Shown: positions 10,301-18,554, numbered from the stretch's first letter. The stretch is 24,593 nucleotides of DNA from Saccoglossus kowalevskii (GCF_000003605.2 NW_003139317.1:155385-179977); one strand, 5' to 3'. Numbers and translations: made by a program. The notes: generated by a model not told the origin, from the letters alone.

Positions 10301-10698
10301 GTATAATGATTAGTTACTATATTTTCATAGATGCCTATGATATCAGCAATTTTTTAAAGGCTATGCCAAATCGTTCCTTAGAGAATACTTCAGTTTAAAA
10401 CGTCTGGCATGTGCTAGCCGAGATATGGAAAAGTGCTTAGACATACTTTTCTATGAAGCACGTATTGGAAATTACATGTTGTGCTTCCTTATACGGTTCT
10501 TAACTAACTAATGTTATCGTTACTGGGCAGCAAAACATTTCGCATTACAAATAAGTGTCTGAAATAAGCAGAGACCATGATGTCTTGTTGTCATCATATA
10601 TTAGTTGATGTTCCTACGGTATGTAATATTTACTTTTTCCCATTAACAAAAAACACCAACTCATCAGACTGCAGCTCAACCACTTGCCTTGACTCCAT
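1217..10698 (-). CDS. Xanthine dehydrogenase/aldehyde oxidase family gene, 5' part, 16 exons
   Basis: Molybdo-flavoenzyme gene; the family oxidises purines or aldehydes with electrons passing Mo to two [2Fe-2S] centres to FAD, in cytosol or peroxisome. Spliced exons give about 597 residues: plant-type ferredoxin domain (Cys 51, 56, 59, 81), second cluster domain (Cys 120, 123, 155, 157), Cys-rich linker (about 173-192), FAD domain (LVLGNAEVG near 257-265, SDLNP near 358-362), its C-terminal subdomain (SFFLKFY) and the start of the Mo domain ([16 protein letters not shown]). The family is about 1,330 residues, so this is less than half; the C-terminal part should lie left of position 1. All junctions agree in phase except exon 1/2, off by one base. 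XDH versus aldehyde oxidase cannot be settled because the diagnostic Mo-site Glu/Arg residues are outside the window; FAD-domain features are mixed, so no symbol is given. Confidence 0.93.
1335..2056. other. Intron 15 of the XDH/AOX-like gene
   Basis: AT-rich spacer with homopolymer runs and no coding signal or clear repeat. It is bounded by a GTAAGA donor at its high-coordinate end and a TTATTTACAG acceptor at its low-coordinate end. Confidence 0.75.
2057..2140 (-). CDS. XDH/AOX-like gene, exon 15 (FAD to Mo linker)
   Basis: Encodes [13 protein letters not shown] then [15 protein letters not shown], aligning with LDPTFASATLLF...VQLFQ of the inter-domain linker. The upstream acceptor ATTATTCTTAG is used rather than the internal TTCTGCAG because it alone gives phase 0 from exon 14. 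Donor CAG|GTAAGA. Confidence 0.87.
2294..2447 (-). CDS. XDH/AOX-like gene, exon 14
   Basis: Encodes [17 protein letters not shown], then [17 protein letters not shown] and [17 protein letters not shown]. The run to SFFLKFY matches the C-terminal FAD subdomain (FRCTLTLSFFFKFYLTV). Acceptor TGCTCATCAG, donor ATG|GTTAGT. The donor is the least certain edge, although phase with exon 15 supports it. Confidence 0.92.
2495..2808. repeat. 29/58-bp tandem array inside intron 13
   Basis: Degenerate tandem repeat with core CACTTATTACCTAGGAATC followed by CTGTAAATG-like sequence. Basic period is about 29 bp. Two adjacent copies are near-identical over 58 bp (around 2540 and 2598), so there is a higher-order period of two half-units. 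It fills most of the GC-AG intron between exons 13 and 14. Confidence 0.85.
2909..3102 (-). CDS. XDH/AOX-like gene, exon 13 (ends at a GC donor)
   Basis: Encodes [19 protein letters not shown], then [19 protein letters not shown] and [24 protein letters not shown] is the conserved strand after the mobile active-site loop; that loop is three residues longer than in mammals. Acceptor ATTTGTAG. No GT donor fits the phase of exon 14. A GC donor GGAAG|GCGAGT does, joining as Arg to give GRKWNE. Confidence 0.88.
3481..3590 (-). CDS. XDH/AOX-like gene, exon 12 (FAD domain)
   Basis: Encodes [18 protein letters not shown] then [18 protein letters not shown], aligning with FFPGYRKT...LSPEEILLSIEIPYSRE. 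It therefore carries the conserved GYR and the end of the FAD-binding domain. Acceptor ATATATTCCCCAG, donor GAG|GTAAGT, phase 0. Confidence 0.96.
3684..3780 (-). CDS. XDH/AOX-like gene, exon 11 (FAD pyrophosphate loop)
   Basis: Encodes [17 protein letters not shown] then [20 protein letters not shown] and the following strand are conserved. The preceding loop, normally SVGGN in XDH or SLGGH in human AOX1, reads GIGSH, so the second glycine is serine. Acceptor TTTTTCATAG, donor AAAG|GTAGGA. Confidence 0.95.
3904..3980 (-). CDS. XDH/AOX-like gene, exon 10 (FAD domain)
   Basis: Encodes [17 protein letters not shown] then DHQLRNVA, aligning with the helix [21 protein letters not shown] of mammalian XDH. 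Acceptor TTTATTAG; donor GCA|GTGAGT matches consensus. The first two bases complete a Gly codon with exon 9. Confidence 0.93.
4088..4252 (-). CDS. XDH/AOX-like gene, exon 9 (FAD domain)
   Basis: Encodes [17 protein letters not shown], then [19 protein letters not shown] and [18 protein letters not shown]. The [10 protein letters not shown] stretch matches ISFGAACPLS of human XDH. The segment after LVLGNAEVG is strongly diverged from the usual EMKFKN sequence. Acceptor ATTCCACAG, donor CCCG|GTAAGT. Confidence 0.92.
4831..5726. repeat. 40-bp minisatellite, about 22 units, in intron 8
   Basis: Tandem 40-bp unit built from CAATCGATCGTATTTG followed by TTGCTTGCTCAACAATAG and AAAA. The most homogeneous copies lie at about 5190-5430 and the edges are more diverged. 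Many units hold the near-palindrome CCAATCGATCGTATTGG (CCAAT and ATTGG arms around CGATCG). Short open frames on both strands here are by-products of the repeat. Confidence 0.95.
5788..5929 (-). CDS. XDH/AOX-like gene, exon 8 (FAD domain start)
   Basis: Encodes [17 protein letters not shown], then [16 protein letters not shown] and [19 protein letters not shown] corresponds to the FAD-binding LVVGNTEIG loop. I chose the acceptor ending GGGTAG rather than the nearer CATAG because only the first keeps phase with exon 7. Donor TCG|GTAAGA. Confidence 0.92.
6142..6216 (-). CDS. XDH/AOX-like gene, exon 7
   Basis: Encodes [15 protein letters not shown] then [19 protein letters not shown] is a family signature at the entry to the FAD domain. 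Acceptor TTTTGTCTAG, donor CAG|GTAAAA, phase 0 at both ends. Confidence 0.94.
6463..6522 (-). CDS. XDH/AOX-like gene, exon 6 (Cys-rich linker)
   Basis: Twenty codons starting [12 protein letters not shown] and ending SESY. This matches the cysteine-rich GCCGG-type linker between the iron-sulphur and FAD domains, a poorly conserved part of the family. Acceptor TTGTTCCAG with a good pyrimidine tract, donor TAT|GTAAGG, phase 0 at both ends. Confidence 0.88.
6815..6943. repeat. Perfect 35-bp inverted repeat (hairpin) in intron 5
   Basis: The arm at 6815-6849 (starting ATAAGGTTATTACGAG) is exactly reverse-complementary to 6909-6943. The 59-bp centre is GC-rich with repeated GACGCGC blocks, and AGTAC/GTACT extends the pairing inward. 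A fold-back or MITE-like element is the simplest reading. Confidence 0.85.
6941..7219. repeat. 15-bp inverted repeat flanking 249 bp, adjoining the hairpin
   Basis: TATTATTATACATCT at 6941-6955 recurs inverted at 7205-7219. The left copy overlaps the right end of the 35-bp hairpin. The two may be nested or be parts of one element. No open frame is seen inside. Confidence 0.5.
7873..8061 (-). CDS. XDH/AOX-like gene, exon 5 (second 2Fe-2S domain)
   Basis: 63 codons from ERLAKYHG to QAFGTFAQ. They contain [19 protein letters not shown] and [13 protein letters not shown], the four-helix second [2Fe-2S] domain, with the CxxC and CxC ligand pairs intact. Acceptor CATTCACAG, donor CACAG|GTATGC, both phase 0. 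This is the most diagnostic exon of the gene. Confidence 0.97.
8291..8454. mobile_element. MITE-like element with 11-bp terminal inverted repeats
   Basis: GTTAAAGCGGG at 8291-8301 pairs with CCCGCTTTAAC at 8444-8454. The 164-bp insert is clearly more GC-rich than the flanking intron 4 and has no coding capacity. ATA flanks both sides, a possible short target duplication. Superfamily not assigned. Confidence 0.7.
8533..8638 (-). CDS. XDH/AOX-like gene, exon 4
   Basis: Encodes [19 protein letters not shown] then [16 protein letters not shown]. It includes the fourth cysteine of the first cluster (NAC) and the TTVEG turn. The human enzyme has [20 protein letters not shown] here. Acceptor ATTAAAG, donor CAG|GTAATG, phase 0. 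Confidence 0.95.
8869..8965 (-). CDS. XDH/AOX-like gene, exon 3 (first 2Fe-2S loop)
   Basis: Encodes [17 protein letters not shown] then [14 protein letters not shown]. It holds three of the four cysteines of the plant-ferredoxin-type cluster in the family spacing C-x4-C-x2-C. Acceptor ATATCGTAG, donor ATACT|GTATCC. The two trailing bases CT combine with T of exon 4 to give Leu. Confidence 0.95.
9180..9842. repeat. Composite dispersed repeat in intron 2
   Basis: Degenerate sub-repeats share the block ACAAAATGGCCACCAG and variants, and phrases such as CAAAATCCATCCATAAA and CAGTCCAGGCATGTC. The right end has a short ACGT/GGAC simple repeat near 9750 and then a stable hairpin at 9805-9839 (AGTCCCC...GGGGACT). 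The whole looks like a non-autonomous dispersed element; no coding capacity is visible. Confidence 0.6.
10030..10087 (-). CDS. XDH/AOX-like gene, exon 2
   Basis: Encodes [19 protein letters not shown], matching the family segment VVEKNADPETTLLAYLRRK just before the first iron-sulphur loop. Acceptor TCTCTGACAG, donor C|GTATCC. The trailing C joins TT of exon 3 to give Leu. An in-frame TGA just before the acceptor confirms that this exon starts here. Confidence 0.88.
10634..10698 (-). CDS. XDH/AOX-like gene, exon 1 (start codon)
   Basis: Encodes [10 protein letters not shown] followed by [11 protein letters not shown], aligning with the N-terminal strand of animal XDH (LVFFVNGRK). The ATG has A at -3 and G at +4, and an in-frame TAA lies 18 bases upstream, so it is the first possible start. 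The donor reads AAAAA|GTAAAT. This leaves two bases of a codon, whereas exon 2 needs phase 0, so one base is missing in the A5 run or the frame is truly broken. Confidence 0.85.
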
Positions 10699-10746
10699 GT
10701 TAACAACAAAATTGGTTTATGATTATGGCCGACCACAGCAACAGTT

Positions 10747-11225
10747 GGCTGCTAATAATAATAATTATTAGTGAGTCTTTATTCACTTATTCAAGGCCAT
10801 AGCTCCAAAAAAGTTGTACAGGTTGCTGATTTGAAAACAAAATAAATAGACATATACATTTACAATCATCAATTCAACAATTCTGTAATTTCGCTCCTTA
10901 ACTTTAGGGCTTGAAATACAAAAGCTGCAAGCCGCATCAAAATATTTTTATCTTCTGATTTAAATGTAGGTGGGTTATAAAAGAAATACGGTAAGTACTT
11001 GTCTCTGAGATTTGTAAAAAATTTACAGACTAAAAGAAAATGTTCAATATTCATTTTCAATTTGGTTCAAGTCACAGAGAGTACAAACCGGTTGATCCCA
11101 TTCCGTTTTTCCTCGGTGAGCAACGGAATCTTGATAAATAGCTTCTATGTTTAAATATATTAACTGGAAATATATAATTCTCGGGTGTAATTGTAGTTTT
11201 GAATTCTCTGTAAGTTTCTAATTTA
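10747..11225 (-). pseudogene. LINE 3' end fragment (RT C-terminus, 3' UTR and tail)
   Basis: On the minus strand a frameshifted reading gives ETYREFKTTITPENY, CTLCDLNQIENEY, and then FFTNLRDKYLPYFF and AFVFQALKLR. This is the zinc-knuckle-like C-terminus (CxxC...H...C) of non-LTR retrotransposon reverse transcriptase proteins. It is followed by a short 3' UTR with AATAAA and an ATT-rich tail at 10752-10770, typical of LINEs ending in microsatellites. Truncated at the 5' side and inactive. It ends about 50 bp upstream of the XDH/AOX-like start codon. Confidence 0.8.
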
Positions 11226-11560
11226 TTCATTGTACATATTATTATACAATAATGATAATAATAATAATAACAATAACATCCATGATTTCATTATGGAACA
11301 ATGGGAATTTTGTCACACTTTAACACATAGTGAATGTGTACACTGAACACCAAGTGATGTATGCTATTATGTATGCTTTGTTTTTGTGTCATTGAAATAC
11401 CATTGTGGATGGTTAACAGCATTGGGTAGATTTTGGATTGCGTTCAGCAAATCATGCCTTTGCTAAAGCTGTATATGTGATTTGTTTCGTCATAAATATT
11501 GGAGGAATATAGATGTGGGGATCAACCCGGGTAAACGCGTATTTTATGTTAAAAACAGAG

Positions 11561-11823
11561 GCGGCGGCACGAACTTTTACAAGGAGGAGCGTGATCTGCT
11601 CACCAAACGAAGGCGGGACCCTACTAGGGGGGGTCATGGCCTTCTCCCCCATGAAACGCTATTTCCTGCATTTTGAGAGGAAAATATTGCTGGCACAACG
11701 GGTTTCAGCTTGATTTTGGAGGGGCGACGACCCCCCAACATTTTTGTTGGAGGGACGACCCCCCCAACATTTTTGCTGGAGGGCGACCGCCCCTCTGTCA
11801 ACATCACCACCCTGTGCCGCCGC
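11561..11823. mobile_element. Short GC-rich element with 10-bp terminal inverted repeats
   Basis: GCGGCGGCAC at 11561-11570 is inverted at 11814-11823. The 263-bp body is much richer in G/C runs than its surroundings and encodes nothing recognisable. Target duplications are not obvious. It resembles non-autonomous DNA transposons, but the superfamily is unclear. Confidence 0.55.
11719..11795. repeat. 30-bp tandem repeat inside the GC-rich element
   Basis: About two and a half copies of GACCCCCCAACATTTTTG followed by TTGGAGGG. Units are 30 bp apart, with small changes in the C run. Confidence 0.75.
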
Positions 11824-13160
11824 TACGTTTAGAGTGTGTTTAGGTTGTTAGCCGAACCCCCAAAAAACGGCACTGCATTTTATTGACCCAGTTTTCCACA
11901 ATCGTTTATGCCAACGTTGCAGGCTGTTTGTGGCATACTACAGTTTGAAAGTACGTAACTTACCAGTAACAAAATGTCAAGTAGCTTAATCCGAAGGAGT
12001 CCAAATTCCAGCGGCCGTACCTACACACGAATTGGTGACGCCACAAAATACATGACCTTCAATCGGGGTTATGTGCTCGGTATATACGAATTGGTATATA
12101 CAAATTACAATAAAGATACTTAAGACATTACAAATAAGGTGCAACAAATCACGTGACAATATAATGATATTGACAGTAATAAATCCTAAGTTAACAGTTC
12201 ATAGCCTAACTTAACGATCGCAGCGTCAGTGGGGTCACGCCGTATGGTTGAAACTAGGTCATGGCGTGACGGGCGAGAAAGACATCATTGAACACTTACA
12301 AAATCAAAATAAAACGGGGAAGTGATCGCATATTACGGCGTAGCAAACATGGGAAATGAAAAACCGCCTAATACAAACTCCAAGGGTTCGATGATCCTAC
12401 TAGATACCGTAAAAAACGTAAATCATAACAAGTAAACAAAGAACGTCGAGAAAACATAATATTTACTATTTTTGTAGTTATTATTATTTGTTACACCAAC
12501 AGACACGAGGATCATTGCTGTTCTCCAAATGGGTCCCTTCTTTTGTATTGACCCCTAAAGATTGCTAATTTCCTTTTTCTAACTCTTGCCCCCTAAATAA
12601 TATATCGCCCCTTTTAGAATGTATTTACCCACAAATCAATGAATATTCATGAGCACAGAAACTGTCACGTCATGAATAAATTAGCATAATTTTTAAAAAA
12701 TGCATAAAATGTAGGAATTATGCCCTCAGCAATATAAATATTTTATATCTTAATAAGATTTTTTCTCGGATAGTAAGTACACACACAAGGCTGAGGTCTA
12801 TGAATCTTATACAATAATAAAGAGCAGGGAATAGCGATGTTATTAATAACGGGTGGTCCTGATTTTAATTTCCGAAGCTCATTTACATTTTACTGATGTT
12901 AATCATGCATAAATTTCACTTTCTATTTAAATCCAAGATTCACAATTCATTTTTATAACGGAAATTAATGAGATTGAAACATGTATTAACATGATTTCCA
13001 ACAATAGAACATACTACTATCTAAATTTATTTTGACTAACTGTTATTGATAACAATGTTCATATGAAATTGTGGACAGAAATGTTTTTGTTGTAATAATT
13101 GTTGGCATCAACTCTAATATTTTACCTGAGTTTTATTAAACTGAGTTAAACATTACCGCC
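11824..13160. other. Intergenic, no gene seen
   Basis: AT-rich sequence with no recognisable coding region. A good donor-like site on the minus strand (GTTACTG|GTAAGTTACG, near 11965) could mark a non-coding first exon of the XDH/AOX-like gene. Nothing else supports this. Confidence 0.4.
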
Positions 13161-13199
13161 TTTTTGTGGGATTGTTTTTTATATACACAATTTCCTATC

Positions 13200-13650
13200 T
13201 TGAGTAGGCAATCCAGTATGAAGAGTATACAGCAGTCAAACAGTCACGCTAACCATGCGATCAAAGGTGTCCCTACTTCTTTATTTGAAATGTGGGTTGT
13301 AGGATTTTCAAGATATTTTTTCGAAGCTGAAGGTTTCCCACAGATGGAGGCCAGGGCTTGTATAGGCAAGTATTGGAAAAGAAATATATGAAATATTTTG
13401 AGTCTAGTGTTTGGAAGAATTTTGATATCAAATTAAGACATCATTTAGGTTTGAATTTAGTTGGAACGATTGCCCACAAGAATTGATGGGTGATGCCAGA
13501 GACCAGCTGATCAAAAAGAGGTATGAACTTGTTTGTGGTTTCAACGCTTAACCAGATACCCCAGGTACATAAAATACAAAAAGGTTACTCTTCTGAATTC
13601 CATAGAAAAGGCTTCTGTCAACATCCAAATCCATGCAGATCATAGCCAGA
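13200..13650 (+). pseudogene. Possible decayed coding sequence of unknown origin
   Basis: Plus-strand frames switch along this stretch yet each reads like protein: LFEMWVVGFSRYFFEAEG, then IFESSVWKNFDIKLRHH, then WNDCPQELMGDARDQLIKK. A frame-shifted relic of a transposon or host gene would look like this. I cannot name the family and no intact frame exists. Confidence 0.25.
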
Positions 13651-13980
13651 TCCTCTCCCCAGAGGCGGGGTCATCCTATATGCAGTTACTACCCCATGTG
13701 CTTTCATATTTAGCAGGAAGGGGCGGCGTTTTCACCTTCTAAAGCGGGCCCGTGCGGGAGGTAAATATGCCCCCTTTAAAATGCTAATGTCTGCAATAGC
13801 CCCCCAGGAATAAACTGAAAGGTTTGCTGCACCCGCTATAGTCTCCCTCTTGCAACAACCACTCCCATACACCGCCTTAGGCCCCGAATTGGCGGACCCA
13901 TAAAACAATGAATGACACCAACAGGAGTTGCATACACAGCAACCATAAGTAGCTTGTTTGAGTTGATCACACTCCTCAGA

Positions 13981-14098
13981 GAATGCTCGCAATAGGAGGT
14001 AGGATGTTCTCAATATATGTCTGCAATAGGGGGTGTTTTTCTTTAATATGTCTGCTCTAGGGGGTACTAAATTTACATTGCGTCCGCAGAGGGTATGG
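13981..14098. repeat. Degenerate 31-34 bp tandem repeat
   Basis: Four imperfect units around ATGTCTGCAATAGGGGGT followed by TTTAAT-like sequence. A related single copy occurs near 13790 (CTAATGTCTGCAATAG). No coding function. Confidence 0.6.
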
Positions 14099-15519
14099 TT
14101 CGCCTATTATTTTTTTAGCAAGATTGCACATGGTGCAAGGTTTTAATATAGGGTGACCGCCCACTCCAAGTACAGTTGCAACAGCTTCAAACATTACCCC
14201 CTCCAAAAACAACAACAAGTGTTAGGAATAGGTAACAGGTCAAACAAAAAATATAACTGGAAGAATAAAAAACGTTTCATTAAAAATGTCTGGTAATTTC
14301 AGATCCCATTGATGGCAGTGGTATTCATTATTTATTAAAATCCACCAAATCATCATGCTAGTGAAAAAAACTAGTAAAAGTAATAACAAAATGCCTGTCA
14401 CTGACCTGTCATCTTGATTTAAAGTCTAGACGGCTTGGTTTAATTGTAAATGTACAGAAAATTATGCAAATGAGATGCAAAAGAATTTCATTTAAAGATG
14501 GCTGCCAGATCATGTGACCTATATGACTGATTTTGGATATGCACTATAACTCATGTACCACCACGCTAAAGTTTAAGGCAATCTGAGTAACGGTTTACGA
14601 AAACGGCGGGTGGAAACATAATAAACAGAGCAATAACGTAAGGGTTTCGTCCCATAAAGCTGGAAAGCCAAAAAATAAGTCATCTCGCATGGTCGAGGCT
14701 GACAACCCGTTCACTGCAATTTAAAGAGAGCATGCAGTGTTGGTCTCAATTGAATAGTAATTTGTAATCACATCAAAGTTCAGTAATATTAAGTTACCTG
14801 ATTAAACCTGTATGAATCGAACTTCAATCATTACGAGTTTCACTTTTATGTCACTGTCCCCCAGAAGAGAGAGATTACCCAGGTGCAGCAAACACGTGGT
14901 CTTAGTATGGCGTCCAATATGCCCCACCGGTATGCCTGTTGTTTCCGGCATGTGCGCGACTTCAAGATATCTGTGTAAAATAGTCAATCGTGGCGAAATA
15001 CGAGCTATAGCGAAGGGTGTCTATGGCGCTTGCATAATATCAAGAGTGATACCACGTGACATTTCCTGGGAGAATTACAATCTTGTAATCGCATGTCAAT
15101 AATCGTCCGGGCACAGTCACCCATAACAAGTCACTCCACATAAAAATAGACAAGTTAGAAAACAGAACTCCATATTTTCCAGCGGGTCACTTTTTTAACC
15201 TGGCGTTTTTGACTCCAAAAATAAGCGAAAATGCGATCTCAACCCACAGATGCAACGGTGATATTCTTGAAATTCGAAAATACCTACTGAATTTCGATGA
15301 ATTCATTCAAAAGTGTGAAAATCTCGCTCAAATCCGAGCGAACAGGTGCAATATCCGCGATTGTTCAACTTTCTTCCTACCTCTGTACTCAAAATCTTCC
15401 GCTACGAGATGCATGATTGGTCAGATGATGAGTTTGCGCACTGGTCATAGTAGGAGGGCAATGACGAGTAGAGCTTTAGCCAATCGGAAGAGTTTAGCTG
15501 GTGTGTGCCCCTGTAATCT
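14099..15519. other. Intergenic, no confident gene
   Basis: Open frames occur at 14802-14987 (minus) and 14812-15102 and 15209-15535 (plus), overlapping on opposite strands. None shows a known domain or convincing splice context. No clear tandem repeat. Confidence 0.45.
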
Positions 15520-17260
15520 GTTTTACCCTTTTTGAAAATAGGGAAAATAATCCCATCAGACCAGAACACAGGAAATATACTTGTGCTAAAAATTACATTG
15601 AAAAGTCGACATAGCAAGGAAATAAATAAATGGCCACATAACTTATAAAATTCTGGCGGTATTCCATCAATACCAGGGGATTTTTTTGTTTTTCAGGCAA
15701 TTAATACTAGCAATAACTTCATCTTCTGTGATTGGCTGGTCCAATACCTCTATAATAATATCCTCATTATGAATACCCAAGTGCCCCTGTCTTGTAATAG
15801 ATTGCCTACATAATCATGAATTTCATTCCAGAAATCCTCAAATTGGCCACGTTCTAATAATTCACCAGGGTTAAACAATGTTTTAAAATAATCAAACCAA
15901 TCTTGGTTTTTGATTCCTTTAAATTGAGGGTCTCTCTTATTTTTAAAAAAGGACCAAAACTTTCTGGAGTCGTTTTCCTTTAAAGCTTGTCCAATTTCTT
16001 GTAGAAGTTTAGCTTTAAAATTAGCTTTCTTGTCACGTAAAAGATTGCGATATCGAGTTTTTCTTTTTTTATAATTTTCCAAATTTCTTAAAATCTTAAA
16101 TTTTCTATACGTGTTCAAAAGACAATTTACATTTTTTCTTAATAAAAGGCACTCTTTATCAAACCAGTCATTTTCCTTAAATGCATTATCATGAAATGGA
16201 AATTTAGGCTTCGCAACTTCATAAAACAGTTCATTAGTTTTTTGTACCAAAATATCACTATCAACACCTTTCAATAAACTATCCAAAAAATCGTAAACTG
16301 CATCTTACAGCATATTTTCATTAAATAAACTAGTAAACACACTGTGATCAAAGAAGAACTTTGTAAACGGTTGAGACGACTGGGACTGATGTGTACTATT
16401 TTCTGAATCACTACCAATCATAAAATTCGTTTCTAGCGTAAATTGTAAAGGGAAGTGGTCAGATTCTAGTCTGTTACCGATTTTAAAATTTAAAATACTA
16501 TCAAAAATGTCTTTCGACACACTTTTCCCTATTGCGGACATAAAAGTAAATTCGCCACAGACAGTCACAGTCACCCGGTGTCCTACCATTTACAATGTTC
16601 AGTGATACAGTCTTGCACAAATCTACCAGTTTTTCACCATATTCATTGACTTCTGTGTCACAATTATTACGTAATCTTTGAACTGTGCCATAAATGTTGT
16701 CATCTATTGGTGAGTAATCAACACTGTCACAAACAATGTTGTCTTCGAGTAAACCTGTTCGGGCGTTACAATCCTCATATAATACAATTTTGCATTGGTC
16801 ATATTTACTATGGAATGCAGAAATGTTGCCCTCAATAGTATCAAAGATATCATCGGCAGAATATCTAGAGGATCCTTTTGGTGTAATATAAAGTAAAGCA
16901 AGTATTAATGGGGTGGTAACTGGAAAGAATAACTTTAGCTATATATTGTCATTATCAGATTCCAAATATGTGATATACTTGCAAAGGATATGTTTAATTA
17001 AAATAAGTAAACCCCCTGACGGTCTGCCCCGAGTATTACTAGGCGCACGAATTTTCGAATAACTTTGGTACCCCTCAAGGGAAAACGTTTGCCTTTTTGT
17101 AGCCCACGTTTCTACCAGCCCGACTATATCATACGCCTTGATATAAGAAGTAAAGTTCTTATCTCCCCATTTTGATTTAAGCCCTCTAACGTTCCAAACA
17201 ACAAAGTTTAGTCTACACAAAAAGTTAAGCAAATTAGAATTTTGCTCACAAACTTGATAT
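15520..17260 (-). pseudogene. Non-LTR retrotransposon, 5' half (endonuclease to start of RT), broken
   Basis: Minus-strand relic of an APE-type LINE polyprotein. In order: endonuclease start VVWNVRGLKSKWG, catalytic-Glu block GLVETW, a diverged GDFNART block reading YEDCNARTG, SDHFPLQF, then a Lys/Arg-rich linker (NDWFDKECLLLRK), then the reverse-transcriptase start KKSPGIDGIPPEFYK and GIIFPIFKKGK. It ends at about 15520, before the RT catalytic motif. Breaks: an in-frame TAG near 16940, a frameshift near 16570, an in-frame TAA near 16305, a frameshift near 15770, and another in an A run near 15690. An old, inactive copy. Confidence 0.9.
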
Positions 17261-17766
17261 TCGGAGCCTTGGCCGGATCCCTAGTCAGGAAGAACACCGG
17301 TACGTCGACTGGAGTTTGGATTCGTAACTGACAAGCATTTCACCTGTTCAGACACATCATCATAGCAGTACACTGACTTCCTTCCAATGATTTCACGATT
17401 AATTTGTCGTAATTTTTTTTTTACAAGCACGCTTTATTATTCATAGTTATTTTTTTTTATATATATTGTATATAAACAGAGGATTTTTACTAACAATTCA
17501 GCAAATCAGAGATACGCGCAATCAGTCAAGAATTCAAGAGAAATATTGCGATTTAGACAATGCCCCTACCACCACCATCCCACCACTACCAACGACAACA
17601 ACAACCTAACCGCAAGCATCCGCATTAACTTACATACGCTCTAACTGACGTACGGTCATGTAGTTCCCATATCACGGCATCGTCCGAATCGCACAGTTTC
17701 GCTAAAGCCGGCCATTCATAACCAGCCTTCGGCCGAATAAATGGTCCTTGGCTTGCGAAGATGATG
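17261..17766. other. Spacer between two LINE 5' copies
   Basis: Holds T runs, an AT-rich stretch near 17450 and a CCACCA/CAACAA-rich simple stretch near 17570-17620. It may be LINE 5' leader sequence or unrelated DNA. No gene seen. Confidence 0.4.
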
Positions 17767-17905
17767 CCAGCCCGATTATATCATACGCCTTGATATAAGA
17801 AGTAAAGTTTTTATCTCCCCATTTTGATTTAAGCCCTCCAACGTTCCAAACAACAAAGTTTAGTTCACACAAAAAATAAGCAAATTAGAATTTGGTCAAC
17901 GGCAT
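17767..17905 (-). pseudogene. Second, short copy of the LINE 5' end
   Basis: About 135 bp repeat the sequence at 17117-17250 in the same orientation with only scattered differences. It covers the endonuclease start (the NVxGLKSKWGDKNF region) and stops just before the catalytic-Glu block. Confidence 0.9.
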
Positions 17906-18034
17906 ATCTACCAAATAATAAAATAATACTCAAATATATATATATTCGTATGTGTGCGCCATGATAGCGGATATCATAGTAGATCACTGTGGTAGCGATT
18001 TGATAAGTGAACATGTGGTATTTTTCTTTCATAT

Positions 18035-18040
18035 TTTATT
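18035..18040 (-). promoter_or_regulatory. Polyadenylation signal AATAAA
   Basis: AATAAA on the minus strand, three bases beyond the TGA of the two-exon gene. This implies a very short 3' UTR and supports exon 2 as the last exon. Confidence 0.6.
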
Positions 18041-18043
18041 ACG

Positions 18044-18554
18044 TCACGTGTTTTGTAACAAATATTGGGTTGGAATGACTATGTATTGTTGTTCACACTC
18101 ACTATTTGCATTTTTAGTGCCCATGTTAACTGATTTCACCCGATTCATATTATCTAATTGAACTTCAGCATACCGAAAAGCAATCGGAGAATTTGTAATG
18201 GTGTCAGATCTGTTCGTTTCGTTCCCGCTTTCTATCACCTTAGCTGAGCAAAGAATTTCTTTAGCGATGTACGTTTCATAAATGAAATTGAACTTTCTTG
18301 CTCTCATTTGAACTACCGGAGAACTACACGACAATACAACGTCCTCAAGTTCTTGTGGGTTCACTTTTCTAACATATACATCTTTGACTTGAAAAAGGAA
18401 GTCGGTTATGTATGTTTTATTTTCGTCGGTTTCCGGGAAATACTTGGTGTGCGTTTTCTTCTGCTGCAAGGTACACGATACTGGCGAATCTATCCAATCA
18501 GTGGACTCCTCGAATACGACATCTTTACACGAACTTAACAGGTCTTCAGACTGC
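18044..18554 (-). CDS. Unrecognised gene, exon 2 (terminal)
   Basis: Acceptor TTTATCCCTCACATAG has a good pyrimidine tract. The first base completes Trp with exon 1, then QSEDLLSSCKD follows and the frame stays open for 169 codons to TGA. The in-frame ATG just upstream lies in the intron and is unlikely to be the start. Confidence 0.75.

Noticed and set aside
14802-15102. Overlapping open frames on both strands
   Set aside because: Neither shows a known domain, and the minus-strand one has no convincing upstream exon.
16575-16600. LNIVNGR on the minus strand as a candidate first XDH exon (VNGRK-like)
   Set aside because: It is part of the LINE endonuclease reading (NIVNGRTPGDC); the true exon 1 was found at 10634-10698.
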